Below, in pieces: positions 49,034 through 60,794 of a DNA stretch of 64,000 bases. Position 1 is the first letter of the stretch. Each line of letters opens with the position of its first letter. Where the stretch lies: assembly GCF_020921035.1 (NCBI RefSeq), contig NC_063151.1, positions 6,758,001 to 6,822,000 of the forward strand, written 5' to 3'. Source of the stretch: Rhodamnia argentea (Eukaryota > Streptophyta > Magnoliopsida > Myrtales > Myrtaceae). A program made the position numbers and the translations under genes. The notes beneath the pieces are model-generated. The model saw only the letters and a list, made by a program, of their open reading frames with translations. It had not been told where the DNA came from and ran no database searches.

Positions 49034-51578
49034 TTTCTCGTAGTTAACTAGCCCGTACAATACCGCATGGTAAGGTCGTATTCAAGTTATGCATCCAAGT
49101 GCTGATCAATTCTCCATGAATTTTCAAAGCCGCAGAGACTAGCTGCAGAAGAAATACAAGAAGATGGCAAGTTCAGGAACTTCATTGCAGAGGGAAGTGA
49201 AATGAAATAGATTTGAATAAGCTGCAGTCAAGCGTGACCTTCTTATACCATACTGGAAAACTTCCGAAAAAAGTCCTGATTTTTCCACTGACTGGCTGAA
49301 TAAAATTTCCGGTGACGATAGATGCACGAGGCCAGGATCTGGTGACCATTTACAGTTGTATATAGGTACTTTGCAGGTGCAAGACAGATGAATTTTTCGA
49401 GACATTCCATGGACACTTTTGTATACCTGGGAATAACTTAGCGATCTTCTGACATACGGTTGGGACAGAATGGTGAGAGACAATAGGATTGAATTTTGTT
49501 AACGAGTGGTTGCTGCCGGGAACTTGGTTAACGATTAAATTCACCGGGTGGAGAATCATCGCTAACGAATCCAACGGCCATCTCAGATTAGGAAGAAAGA
49601 TTTTTGAAGTGGCCTACGAAATTGGTTTCGTCCCCTTCGAGGAACCTCGGCTTTGGCAAACAGGCTAATTCTTCTGGTGTTTAGTCGTGACTAATACTCA
49701 CAGTGCTTGGACAACTGGTTTTTCTTGCCAGCCACAGCAGAGAACTAGTTTCTTTGGAAATCAACATTGTTTACCCATCAATTGCTCCACTAGGACAATT
49801 CAGAATGTGCAAACCAGGAGTTCTGTTCGTCCTTCTTCAGCCAACTTGTCATTATTGGGTGTTGTATTCTTGTATGCAGACTAGTTGATTAACCGGCAAT
49901 TAATCAGCAATACATGAAATGCTACCGGAAAAACAATGACAAGGAGACGCGTATCCCCAATTTTTCCCATGCACTTTATGACAAGGATTCCTAAAAATGT
50001 CCTGGAACTAATTGTTGGACAAAGGTTCCTCCTGTATCAGAGGAAGCATTGAAAATGGACTTGCACGTTTGCTCTTCAGGTTTCACATTCAACTCTTGAC
50101 AAAAGCTGGGGGCATTTTGATAAGAAAGGACTGTGACCCATTATTCCTCCTGAGTAGCCCATGATATACTCTGGCATACAGATGTCCAAACCAAGAAATC
50201 GAGTTCGTGCGGCTACGAGTGCAAGGATGACTCTACTAAACAACCTGAGCAAAGCCAACCTGAGCAAAGCCAACATGATCTTGACCTTTGATTATGCTAA
50301 AGAGGCATGCAAGTTTCTGGTGTTATTTTTTTTGCTCTTGACGATTGGGATGGGTAATACTGATGGCACACCTCTTGTCAAGCGAGAGATCAAATGAAAT
50401 GCGGAGTATGTCGTATCTTGTTTCGTCTAATCAGCATCGGTCTGTATCGAGTCAAAATTAACGATCCTATCTTATACTTTTTGAACCAAATCTGTGCGAA
50501 CAGAATTTCAACAGTCTTATAGGAGAGCGGATATCTCTTCCATGGCCTGATATCACATAGAAAACGCACTCAGACAACATCTACAGGTGCTCAAACTGCC
50601 TATGGGTCAAGTTAAAAACTGATGATCCCTGGAAAAAGGAAGATTTCACACGTTTCTTATCCTACTTTGAATATTTAGGAAATGGGGCTGAAGTCACTTG
50701 GCATTGGTTGACAAGGGTTCATGTCATCTGACTGCATAGTTATCCTTTTTCTTTTCCAAATCGGAATTGTGGATAAGATCTGATAATGCTAGAAGGACTA
50801 GACATTAGGACAGTATAAGCCTCCTGGTCCTGGTCCTAGGTTTCTTCGCTGTCCTTTCTGAGTGCTGAGAATGATTAACATCCTTTACTTTGCCAAATCC
50901 AATTTGCTTTTCTCCAAAAAGGTCAATCTTTCAGGAGGAGTTGGCCACCCAAAGTGATGAACTTTCGATCTACAACTGTAGCTTCACTGATGAAGTTGGA
51001 AAATTTTGAGGTGTTCATAGCAAGAAACGACTAGGTAGACCACCGAGACATTCATGGGAAAGGATAAAGTCGGTGAAATCACAGAGAGCCCCATTTGGAC
51101 AGTGACTATTTCCCAGTTCAAGAAAGTTTGGTGGTAGATAGGAGAAGTATTTGCTGGAATCACTGTCCATGGACCAGGTGCAAGCATAACCGGCGCCGCG
51201 ATTGACTCGATCCGATCTGTCATAATTCGAATCGGAGAATTGCGCCATTGTGATTTTGACGTCTTGCGAGAGGAAAGCTCCAAACTTTGCTGCCATAATG
51301 AGAATTTCGGCAGACCCCGATGTCTTGAGTGATCGAGATGAGCTATCCAATAAGGATTCGAACACTACGGGGATGCAATTTGGGGTAATTGAGGTGATGG
51401 ATGACACAAGAAAGCAGGTGTAAAAAAAAAACAAGAAAAATCCGTTCTTGGAAGGAAGACAAATGTCATGTTCGGTCAAAGTTATCCGCTTATACGACGT
51501 TCCAATATTTTCTGTCCTTGCACAAGGCACTGCTCCTAGAGAGTGTTAATGTCCCTCCTTGTGGGCGTGTGTAATGTG
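49034..51578. other. Intergenic region 5' of the CLE gene, unassigned open frames
   Basis: Contains a 171-codon minus-strand open frame (51015-51530) starting at a non-ATG codon, with an internal ATG giving MAAKFGAFLSQDVKITMAQF; and a 78-codon plus-strand frame (50161-50397) with an internal 15-base direct repeat encoding LSKANLSKAN. I recognise neither and would not call them genes without transcript support. Confidence 0.35.
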
Positions 51579-51587
51579 TATATATAA
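51579..51587 (+). promoter_or_regulatory. TATA box of the CLE gene
   Basis: TATATATAA lies 58 bases before the CLE start codon, leaving room for a short leader. Confidence 0.65.
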
Positions 51588-51644
51588 GGCCTCTTTCTTC
51601 TCAGCTTAGGCTTGCTACCAATCCTCAGCTTTTCAAAAACTACC

Positions 51645-51878
51645 ATGGCTCATTTTACCAGTGCTCATATACTGAGATCGTGCCTCATTCTGCTGCTCAT
51701 GGTGAGTTCAGATACGAGACCGATTTCAGATGTGCCAAAGAGAATCACTGGCAAAATCATCTTGTGGAACCACCTAGGGTGTGGTGTTCCTAAGTCCGGT
51801 AATGTTCCAAGGAGAATGATGGAGGGAGCGGAAATCGACCGAGTCGCGCCGGGAGGGCCGGATCCTCAACATCACTAG
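51645..51878 (+). CDS. CLE peptide hormone precursor
   Basis: Encodes a 77-residue secreted precursor of the CLAVATA3/ESR-related family, whose processed 12-13 residue peptide signals to leucine-rich-repeat receptor kinases. Visible: an N-terminal signal peptide with the hydrophobic core CLILLLMV (about 12-20); a variable middle; and the CLE motif RVAPGGPDPQHH as the last 12 residues (66-77), with the expected R1, P4, G6, P7, P9, H11 and H12 and no residues after it. Single exon, as usual for this family. The first in-frame ATG is at 51645; the frame stays open upstream only through non-ATG codons. The motif most resembles the CLE1-7 and nodulation/nitrate-responsive type (as I recall, RLSPGGPDPxHx and RLAPGGPDPQHN). 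The specific function of this member is not determinable. Confidence 0.92.
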   Translation: MAHFTSAHILRSCLILLLMVSSDTRPISDVPKRITGKIILWNHLGCGVPKSGNVPRRMMEGAEIDRVAPGGPDPQHH

Positions 51879-54192
51879 CAACTTATTGGCAATGGATAGC
51901 CAGCTTGTGACTTCAGGACTTGAAGGGGTGGGGGAATGGGAATAGGAGAGGACAGGAGGTGGACATGTAGCTTTTATGTGAGGCCAGGGAATAGATTGAT
52001 CATCTCCTCCTCTTCTTCTTCTTCTTCCATTCATTTGGAACATATGAGATAGAGAGATGTGTTGTGAGATGTGCCGTCGTTCCGCTTTCTTGTATCGTCT
52101 TACTTGATCAAATGCATGTGTCGATAATTATCTGCTGCATTAACTCCATCGTTTTCAAGTTGAAAGTTCTCTGATTTGATTTAGTCCTAACCTAAGTAGT
52201 TTAGTTGAAGGTGTATCAAAATTGAGTGAAGCTATACCGAAAATTGCATATCACGATTTACCTATGAAAACACTTCTCAATCATTATATCATAACAAAAT
52301 AACAATAGAAATACTTAAAGTCGGAACCAAACGGACCAAACCCAAGCATTTAATTTATTCCAAGGTGTACCATTAGTTTTGCCGCGGTTTAGAAAGTTTT
52401 GACTTAGTTCAAGGCCAAAATTGAAAATTTTCTCAAATAATTTGAACAAATTCAGAAAAAACTGAAAATTTTGTTAATATCATTATTTTCTCTTAATCAA
52501 AGAATGACCTTATCGAACTTTTACGTTATATGACCCTCTTATAATATTATAGGCAGGGTGTCGTGCAATTAAAAACTTTACCACATAATATTGAATGTGA
52601 TATGGTATATCTTAAGGATACCATGTTAATGAGGTGAGGATTAGTTAATTAAAAACCCCAAATAGAATAGCAAGTGAAAATAATATCAAACCAATCTTAC
52701 TTGAGGAAATTGTCTAATAAGTCTTAAACCTATTGTATGAATATCAATTTAATTATAAGTTCCAAATGCATCCAATAGTCTACAAACAACATAAAACCAA
52801 AGTGATAAGGGGCAATATATGTTCAATAACATGATTGGATTGATTACGAAATTAAAAAGAAATTTACAATTACACAGATATAATCATATCCTTGATTAGA
52901 TTGAAAGAAAAATAAAATGAGGAAAAAAAGAAAAATAACACCTGTATATAGAAGGCTATATTTTTATGTAGGGGCATGATAAACGAAAAAGCAAAAAAAA
53001 AAAATCTAGGAATAGCACTTTAAAAAAATAGGCAATGGAAAAACTAGATAAATATGTACAAATATGTAAATATTTAAGCTCGCGTACTTGTCTTTCCAGA
53101 TTTGAAGAAAAAATCAAGCACGGTTAAATGGGTAAGACGAGAGTCAGAAAGAATGTTTTCTGGTATTATGATCTCGTGATGTTTCATCACGGCCACCTCC
53201 CAAGGACTAGCAAAGAATTTACATCTTTCACAACAGGAAACCACAGGGACAAAACGAAGGCCTCTCATGGCAAGGAAATGACACCCAAAAGCAGCAATTC
53301 AGGAAGTAGAAACTCGGAGAACTTCACCTGAGGTTTCTATGTAACCTGCCACATCCCACACCAAATCGAGATTAAGATATAAGGCATTCTTTTTGCCACT
53401 TTCAATGAGCAAGAATGACGGGAAAAGAAACCAAGAACGAAAAATAGAAGCCTGAGAATGGAGTGATACCACTGATAAATCACATAGCTCAGGTGAAATC
53501 AGACACCATTCTGAACGTAAATACAAGGATGGCAGTACAAGTCAATGTTTAGAGGGGAAAAAAGAACAGTATCTGAACTGATAAAAGCATGCTAACTTCA
53601 AGATACCAGCTCAAATAGGGAGGCACTCCAAGTGCAATCATCATTGAAAATGACAAAAGACATGATCATCCAATTTGATCCTCCTACTGAAAAAAAATAA
53701 TGGCGGTACAAGACTCGCTTAAAAAAATTGTCATCACAAAATCTTACTAGGTTCCTTGAATATGTTCCTCTTATTTAGATACCTGTTTCTACCAATTTTG
53801 TAAACCATGCTTTGCACCACTAATAAAACTATGATCTCTGATAAAAATTCGTCAGATGAAGATTGCTTCCTACTTCCAGCATGAAGGCAGATCAGCTCTA
53901 AGAGATAACAGTGCAAAAGCCGCAGCTGCATCTCCCAAGGCCAACAAGAATCGTTCTGTGGCTATATGAACTATGCACGAGGTAACTGCCAAAGAATGTG
54001 TATGAGCAATCGTTGCATGAGCATAATGCAGAGAGCCAAAAGTATTTATAGAGCAATAACAGCATGTTCTAAACTGTCATTAACAAAATAAGGCACAAAA
54101 TGCAGTGATTAATAACTAGACAAGACTATGCATACCTTGATTAAACTTAGACGAATACAAGAATCACAAGTAGCTGATATTACAAAGAGGAC
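51879..54192. other. Intergenic and probable GTE 3' region
   Basis: 51879-53060 is AT-rich with no recognised gene. 53070-54192 probably holds the last intron(s), terminal exon and 3' UTR of the minus-strand GTE gene. One terminal exon that keeps frame is 53898-53925 (acceptor gatgcag, ending in TAG), but it does not look like a family C-terminus and is only a candidate. Confidence 0.35.
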
Positions 54193-56220
54193 CTATCACT
54201 GTCAGAATCTGCACAGGTAACATCAGAAAATCAATCACATTCAAACCCTAGATCAAAGACTCGATGGTGAATATGCAAGGAAGCTAGATTATTACCAGTT
54301 GAAGAAGATCCAGAGTCACTACTAGAACCACTTGAACTACTTGATTCACTCACATTAGCACCTAGCTTTTCTAATAGAGGTGGAGAATGTACAACTGCAT
54401 TTTCTTCAGCTGGCCCTGCATCCAACAGTCATCGAAAAAAATATTGCTTGTGAATACCAAAGGCAACATTTAAAAAGGAAATCATAAGTATTCCTTTTTC
54501 AAAATTCCGTAGTTGTTACCTTCCGCATTCTCTGTTGGTGCCTCCCCAACGACAATGACCTCATTCTGCATTAGATGAGATCAATACCTGATCAGCACTA
54601 ACAAGACTTTGAGAAAGAAAGGGAAGGAAATCAAAATCGAAAAGATTGTAGTTCTACCATCTCAGCCACAGCATTGCCATCTTCAGTGCATGATTCAAGA
54701 GGAACCTCAGCCTTCCTGCTGTTCTTGGTGAGGCTTTTTTTATGATTATTCACAAAGTTATCCAGCTCCCAAAGAGTGTGAGAATCAACACTGTCAATAT
54801 CGACTTCAATCTCATCCTCCTGTTGAAATAGATGAGGATTCCTCTTCTTTATTATCTGAACAACATCCTCCAACTTTTCTGAAGGTAAAGTTTGGAGGTC
54901 TTCACTAAGCCTTTGCTTCTCCTCATATGTCATATCCCTCTTGTGAGAATCCTGGGCTTCAGGATTCTTAGGAACTGGCTTCTTACCTGGATGTCCGGGA
55001 ATGGCAGGCTTAGTCCTAGAATCCACTGGCAATGGCCTAGACTCTGATTTATCCAAATTTTCCGCATCAGAATGTACTGACGATGCTGGCGGAGCTATGA
55101 GAGCAGGAGTAGGAGCCTTTTTGGAAATATGTGTTGGCAAACTCACATCATATCTATGATCAAGATTGTTCTCCTTCTCTATGACTTTCCAACTGTCTTC
55201 GAATAACTTCAGCATTGTCTCAGCCATGAAGTGAACATCCTGGCCTTTAGGATTGTATATCATTGCATTATGAAATGTTAATCTCACATCCTCTGCAAAC
55301 TCTCTGGGTGACTTGTACCAGTTCTTATTCAACCTAGACTTCACAGTACCCAAATCCATTGGATGCTTAATGATGGTGAAGTAGTCATGCAACCCAAGCT
55401 TTTTAGGATCCACAGGCGTGTTAAAAACCCACCCATATTTGTGCTTCATTAATCTAGACAACAAACTGTCACAACTCTTATACAATTGACTGGAATGCTT
55501 ATCAAGCCCAAAACTCGGTCCCCTATCATCAATCGTTCTGTTTGATTTTTTCATCTTCTTGTTGCTCTCCTGTGGTCGGAACTTGTCCTTATGAGCGACC
55601 GATTCTGAATGCGGATGAAGCTGATTCACCTTAGGGTTTCTTCTATCTTTCCCTAAAATCTCCCTACCAACGCCATTGTTGCTATCAGCCATGGAAACAC
55701 CATGACCTTGAAAAGGCTGAGGAACTGGTACGCCCACGGAACCCACTTCGGAGTTTACACGCACTAACGTCCCGGCCTTACCAACAGCATCGCTTGCCGA
55801 ATAACCGTTAACTTGGATCTCCTTAGATTCAAGTCTCTTCAGCAAGTTCTTAACTTGATCGAGCTCTCTCATCAGCTTTCTCTTAAGCTCTCTAATCTCA
55901 AATTTCGATCTTGAATCGACACTAATCCGAACACTGCGACCAAACAAAGCATAACCAGGCGTCGAGCTACCTTTTGCTAATTCACGCACCTTGGACAAAC
56001 TCGCCCGCTCCAAACTCTGACTCGAGGAATCATCAGACGCCACCGCATCCTCGGATTGAGAGCCCGCTTGCGGGATCAACGAGTTCTTGTACTCGGTCGT
56101 GACAACCGGGGTCAGCGAGGATTGAGTGCCGAGTCTCTTGCGCGAGTAGACTTTGCTGCCGTCCGCCCGCTTTGGCTGCTTCTCTCTCGAGTCCTCATCT
56201 CCGATCAGCTCCGAAGCCAT
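54193..56220 (-). CDS. GTE-type bromodomain/NET (BET) protein, GTE4-like, 3' end unresolved
   Basis: Chromatin reader that binds acetylated histones and influences transcription. Supported exons (minus strand) 56220-54658, 54565-54520, 54415-54296 and 54208-54193 keep frame and give about 580 residues before an unresolved last exon. Visible: basic N-terminus with KVYSRKR; a coiled segment RELKRKLMRELDQVKNLLKR at about 110-130; a bromodomain at about 245-350 (YGWVFNTPVDPKKLGLHDYF, HPMDLGTVKSRL, and the acetyl-lysine pocket NAMIYNP); the NET domain at about 430-490 (TYEEKQRLSEDLQTLP, then IDSVDSHTLWELDNFV); and a Ser-rich acidic tail (SSSSSGSSSDSGSSST) typical of GTE proteins. The start at 56220 matches family N-termini (MASE). 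Assignment to GTE4 rather than GTE3 is tentative. Confidence 0.9.
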
Positions 56221-57952
56221 CGACACAGTCTGCACTCATAAAAACCCAATGAAAAGTGCTCTCTGAAAAGCGTGGCTTTTCCAGGGATTTCCAAATCTAT
56301 TTGGAGAACAAGAATCCCAAACAGGACACAGTAGGATTAGCTATAAACCCCAAACTTTTTAGGGTTTACTGGAATTTGGCTTCGTACGGAACTTGGTCTG
56401 TTAGGGGGGTGGACTGTGAAGCACGGAGACAGCGATCGATGCAAGTAAAAAAGAAAAGGAGAGAACAGGAAGCCAGAAAGAATTTCGAATTAGGGGTTTC
56501 TGTCCCTATGCCAAACCCTAGACTTCCATGAGCAGACCAAAATCAAAAATTTTGAAAGCAAACATATAAACGACACCGTTCCTACCAAAAAAAAAAAAAC
56601 ATACACAAAACGACACCGACAAAGCGGGAGTTCTCGGTGTCAGGAGAGACGGTAGCACTTCAACTTCTTGGGCTTGTCCGGAGACACCGACAAAGCAGGA
56701 GTTCGGTTTCGGCCCATTTACTTGATAACGAAGTCTAAGCTTTGATAATCTTTAGCCTGACGAACTGCCCAGATTAGATTGAATCAGTGTTTCAGTTCCC
56801 AATTCCATAAAATTGAAATCGGTGATTTTCAATTTGATTCCTGATTTTGAGAGGGAACTGGATCGTCAGACTGATTTTTTTTATTTATTTCTTAAATATA
56901 AACCTAATAATCCACCTGTTTTTTTTTATTTCTTAATGTAAGCCTAATGTTGATTAATTTATTAAAATTAAAGCCCAAGTTGTCCACTCCTACTAATAAT
57001 TCACCATTTTCATTGAACTTCCAGGGAACAGGTCCGGCTCCCAATGCCGAGGTGGAACCCGACCGAACTAGGAACCGATCTTCCCCTAATAGTTAGGGAC
57101 GTCGATACCGGCATGTGGTTACCTAAGAAGGAAAAATGACGCAATGGTCCCTGATTTTAGTCCAACATGTAATATCATTCCTAACCTTTTAAATTTATTT
57201 AATGTGGTCACTGAATTTGAATTAATGAAATCACAAAATTGAGCATTTTTATATTGTTTATGGATTAAATTGAATATGTATCTAAAGTTCAGAGATGATA
57301 TTAAACGAATTAAAAATTTAAGAATGATATTACGCATAAAGCCATAATTCCAAAACCATTCGTGTGATTCTCCCTTCCCAAAGAAAGTAGCAAAAGGTGG
57401 GGCGATCTAGACGTACTTGAGATTTTCCTATCTCGTAAGACTCATGTCACGAGCCAAGACCCCGAAAGGGTCGCTGACGAATATATATAGCAAGCAGCCA
57501 AGCGTTTTCTCAAAATGATGGTCGAAACTAGGCAAGTAATTGAGATCGACAGCTCTTTTAGAAGCTGTCATTTGTCTATCATAACCGAGGTACCACAGTT
57601 TGCAATTTCAATTCCTAGACAAAGTCATTATCCGAATGTGGAAAGTCTTCGTGGTAAGATACCCGACATCATGGGCAGTAATACATGCGATGCCATTCCT
57701 CGCTCTTCAAAGCACACAGCAGAATGCTCTTATTACACAGTTGAAAAATCCTCCCCTCGAAACGATTTGAGGTCTATCTAGGCTGCTTCTGTTAAATTTA
57801 TTCAACACAGTCTACGTGACTCCTACTCCATCGGAAATAGCGCAAGCCGGTGTAAAACTACAACATACTCAACAATGGAAAATGGAGCAAAATTCCATAA
57901 GGTTTCGATAAACATTGGTTGGATAACTTGATCAGCTAATGATTCGGTTAAT
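56221..57952. other. Intergenic between GTE and MDH
   Basis: Starts with the GTE leader/promoter. 57130-57345 is an imperfect inverted repeat (caatggtccctgattttagt against agttcagagatgatattaaa reversed) of the same AT-rich MITE style seen elsewhere. 57515-57781 is an unrecognised 88-codon open frame. The right end holds the MDH 3' UTR. Confidence 0.45.
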
Positions 57953-60794
57953 TTAATTCTCGTTGGTGAACTTGATTCCCTTCTCAATTGATGCTTTCAG
58001 CTCAGGTTTCAGCTTCTCCAAGCCTTCTTGCTCGTAGTCAGAGAGAGGACCCAAATCCAACACTTTCTCCACTCCATTCTTTCCAAGAATCACCTGCACA
58101 CACGCAAAGTTCGTCAGGATCGTTGCTTCCAGTGCTCTTTCCATGAAATCTACTAAACAGATGATAGGAAAAGGCAGAAGTTAATGCAAGTGCACTGCAA
58201 AGGAAACAAGGATTGAATAAGCACACTTGGGCATGTACAGTGATATCTTTGGGCTGAAAATTAACGTAGTCCACATGATTTTAAAAGTAAAATGAAGTCT
58301 TGGTCCACAAATTTTCATTATAAAGTAATAGTAATGACACAACACATATTGAGATAGTGATGTCCACTTACAAAACCAACAAAGATGCAGAACCTGCACA
58401 TATTCTAGGATGCTTACATCGTCCCCTGCCTTCAACACAAACTCGAAATAAAGAAGCGTAATTGGTGTTCAGAGTAATGGGAGATTCTAATACAATCAAG
58501 GGACTACGGCTACCAAAATTATCTCCGCACATCCATCAAGAGATCCCAGTCATGCAGCGTCGCTCTAACGCCTCACTTTCTAATGACAAGTAACTCAAAC
58601 TAGCAAGGGAGGCATGACAGGGAAACTAATACTATCTTATCCACAAGGTGTGTGGAGTGGAGATGAATATGTATCTATGCCAGCTATGAATGCATAACAC
58701 ATAATTTAGAGCATTAACGAAGTTAAGATGAGTCAACCTTAGAAGCAAAGAAGGGCAGTTCCGTAACGCTAGATTGCACGAATGAACACTGTACAACATC
58801 GGGAACTCCATTGAGTCCCTTTAAGCAAGCATCAGCAAATACTGCTCCAGCATAGCTACATTCATAAAGGGACGTGTCAGTAAAATAAGAAGAATTTTTC
58901 CTAACGGGTTTTGTTAGCTTTTACGGTGAAACCAGTGTTGTCAAGAAGTGATATAAAAGGGAAGACTTACGCCATAGACAGTGTGGCAGAACCCTTTCCA
59001 GCCTTTGCCTCCACTACTTCAGTTCCACCATCCTGGGTCCTTTTGGTAAGTGCCTTGATAACATCCTCTGGTAAATTGGCTTGTGGAGTGGCCTGTTAAA
59101 TACAAGTTAATTGAACCTTATACCACAAAGAGTTTACAGAGAAAGATCTTGCAAGGTAATGTGAATATTGTATTTGTGATGATTTATTTCGCTTTCAAGA
59201 TAAGAGGGACAAACTTGTGAAAATAGTGGGAGGATAGTTATGCCAGCATGACCTCCAACAACGGGTACATTCACCCCTGTGAGCAAGGCAGCAGACAATG
59301 ATATTTAAGGGAAAGAAATATTGACAAGTAATCTCTCTAATAGTAAGAAACTAATGGTGAAAAGATGATGATACGGAATAGAAAAAAGGAATCAAGTTCT
59401 ATAGATGCAGATAAGTACCTGTGACTGGTACATTAGCTTTTCCAGCATAGAAAGTCATGGCCCTAACAACATCAAGAGTTGTTACCCCAAATAATTTCCG
59501 CTCATCATAGGTTCCAGCCTTTTTGAATACCTCAGCAGCAATTGGAACTGTTGAGTTCACGGGATTGCTAATCATATTCACAATTGCCTGATCGAATGAG
59601 TAATTTTCTTCTAGTCAGATAACCAGGCAATAAATGTCTCCGTGAATCAGATACGCAAAAAGATGGTAACCATGCATGTCGAACAAAATATCTCTGGCCT
59701 ATTTTGCAGTAATGAGCACTCTGAACTTCAGATTCAAGAAATAGGGAAGTCAGCAATATCATAAGGGAGACTCAGTTGGTTAAACAGGGACCTGTTTTTT
59801 TTTTTTTTTTAAGTTCCCACAAGATGCACAATAACCAGCTATAATCTACATGCTAATATCTACTATATGTGGTCTTCATCTTTTCATTCCAGCAATAATT
59901 TGATTATACTCACATTGGGGCAGTATTTAGCGATAGCAGTTGAAAGAGACTTGACGATGCCAGCATTAATGTTAAAGAGATCATCGCGAGTCATTCCAGG
60001 CTTTCTTGGCACACCTGCTGGAATGATCACGAGATCTGCTCCCTCGAGAGCTTGTCCTAGCTGGTCTTCACCCGCATAACCAGTAACCTACAAGGAAGCA
60101 ACATCACTGATGAAAATTACAACAACAATTGAGGAAATGACACCGGATAGCAGTTGACATGAAACTGGAACACGGTCCCTTTGACACAAACAAGTCCGAG
60201 TAGATACGATCAACCATATAGCCAAAAGTTCCCATGGACGACGGGAGTAGAGTCGCCCTGAGAACTGTCCTATGATAGGGACGAGTCTGATGACAGAATA
60301 CCAAACAATCAAAGACTCCTACTAACTGTTGCATTAAAGACTTCCATCCGAAGCGATTCTACATTTTCTTATTGACTGCCACCGGATCGACAGGCTCCGA
60401 AGTCCTAATGACACTCATACTCGTAAAACTACTCAACACTTCATTCACCGAGAACACAAGTTGGGACTGAGGTTTCCGAAGGAGTAAACATGAAGTTCAG
60501 GAGTGACGCGAGCGAGGAGCAAAAGACAAGTACCTCAGATCTAGTGTTGATGTGGCTGACGTCGGCGGCGACACCGGGAGTGCCGCCGATATCGTAGAGG
60601 GAGAGCTTGGAGACGAGAGGGTTGATCTTCATGAGGAGCGCGAGCGGCTGGCCGATCCCGCCGGCTGCTCCGAGCACGGCAACCTTGTGCTCCAGCACGG
60701 ATTCCGAGCTAAATCCGCGGCGGAGAAGGTGCGAGTTCGAGGGCGCTGACCTCGCCACCGCTGATCGGAGAGATCTCAACATGGCAGTCCTCAT
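57953..60794 (-). CDS. MDH: Mitochondrial malate dehydrogenase (7 exons)
   Basis: NAD-dependent oxidation of malate to oxaloacetate in the mitochondrial matrix (TCA cycle). Minus-strand exons 60794-60534, 60087-59914, 59587-59419, 59276-59215, 59092-58971, 58855-58738 and 58093-57953 join in frame to 348 residues, the usual length for the plant mitochondrial enzyme. Visible: an Arg/Ser-rich mitochondrial presequence (1-35, ending RRGFSSES); the NAD-binding loop GAAGGIGQP at 42-50; the substrate-binding loop [13 protein letters not shown] in exon 2; the cofactor-side SNPVNSTVP in exon 3; the catalytic histidine in [10 protein letters not shown] (exon 4); and the conserved C-terminus [14 protein letters not shown]. 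The ATG at 60794 is the first in frame, with a second one (MLRSLR) four codons on. Distinguished from glyoxysomal MDH by the presequence and the lack of its PTS2 motif. Confidence 0.95.

Noticed and set aside
51015..51530. 171-codon minus-strand open frame divergent from the CLE gene
   Set aside because: Starts at a non-ATG codon, no recognisable domain, and overlaps the CLE promoter side; left as unassigned.
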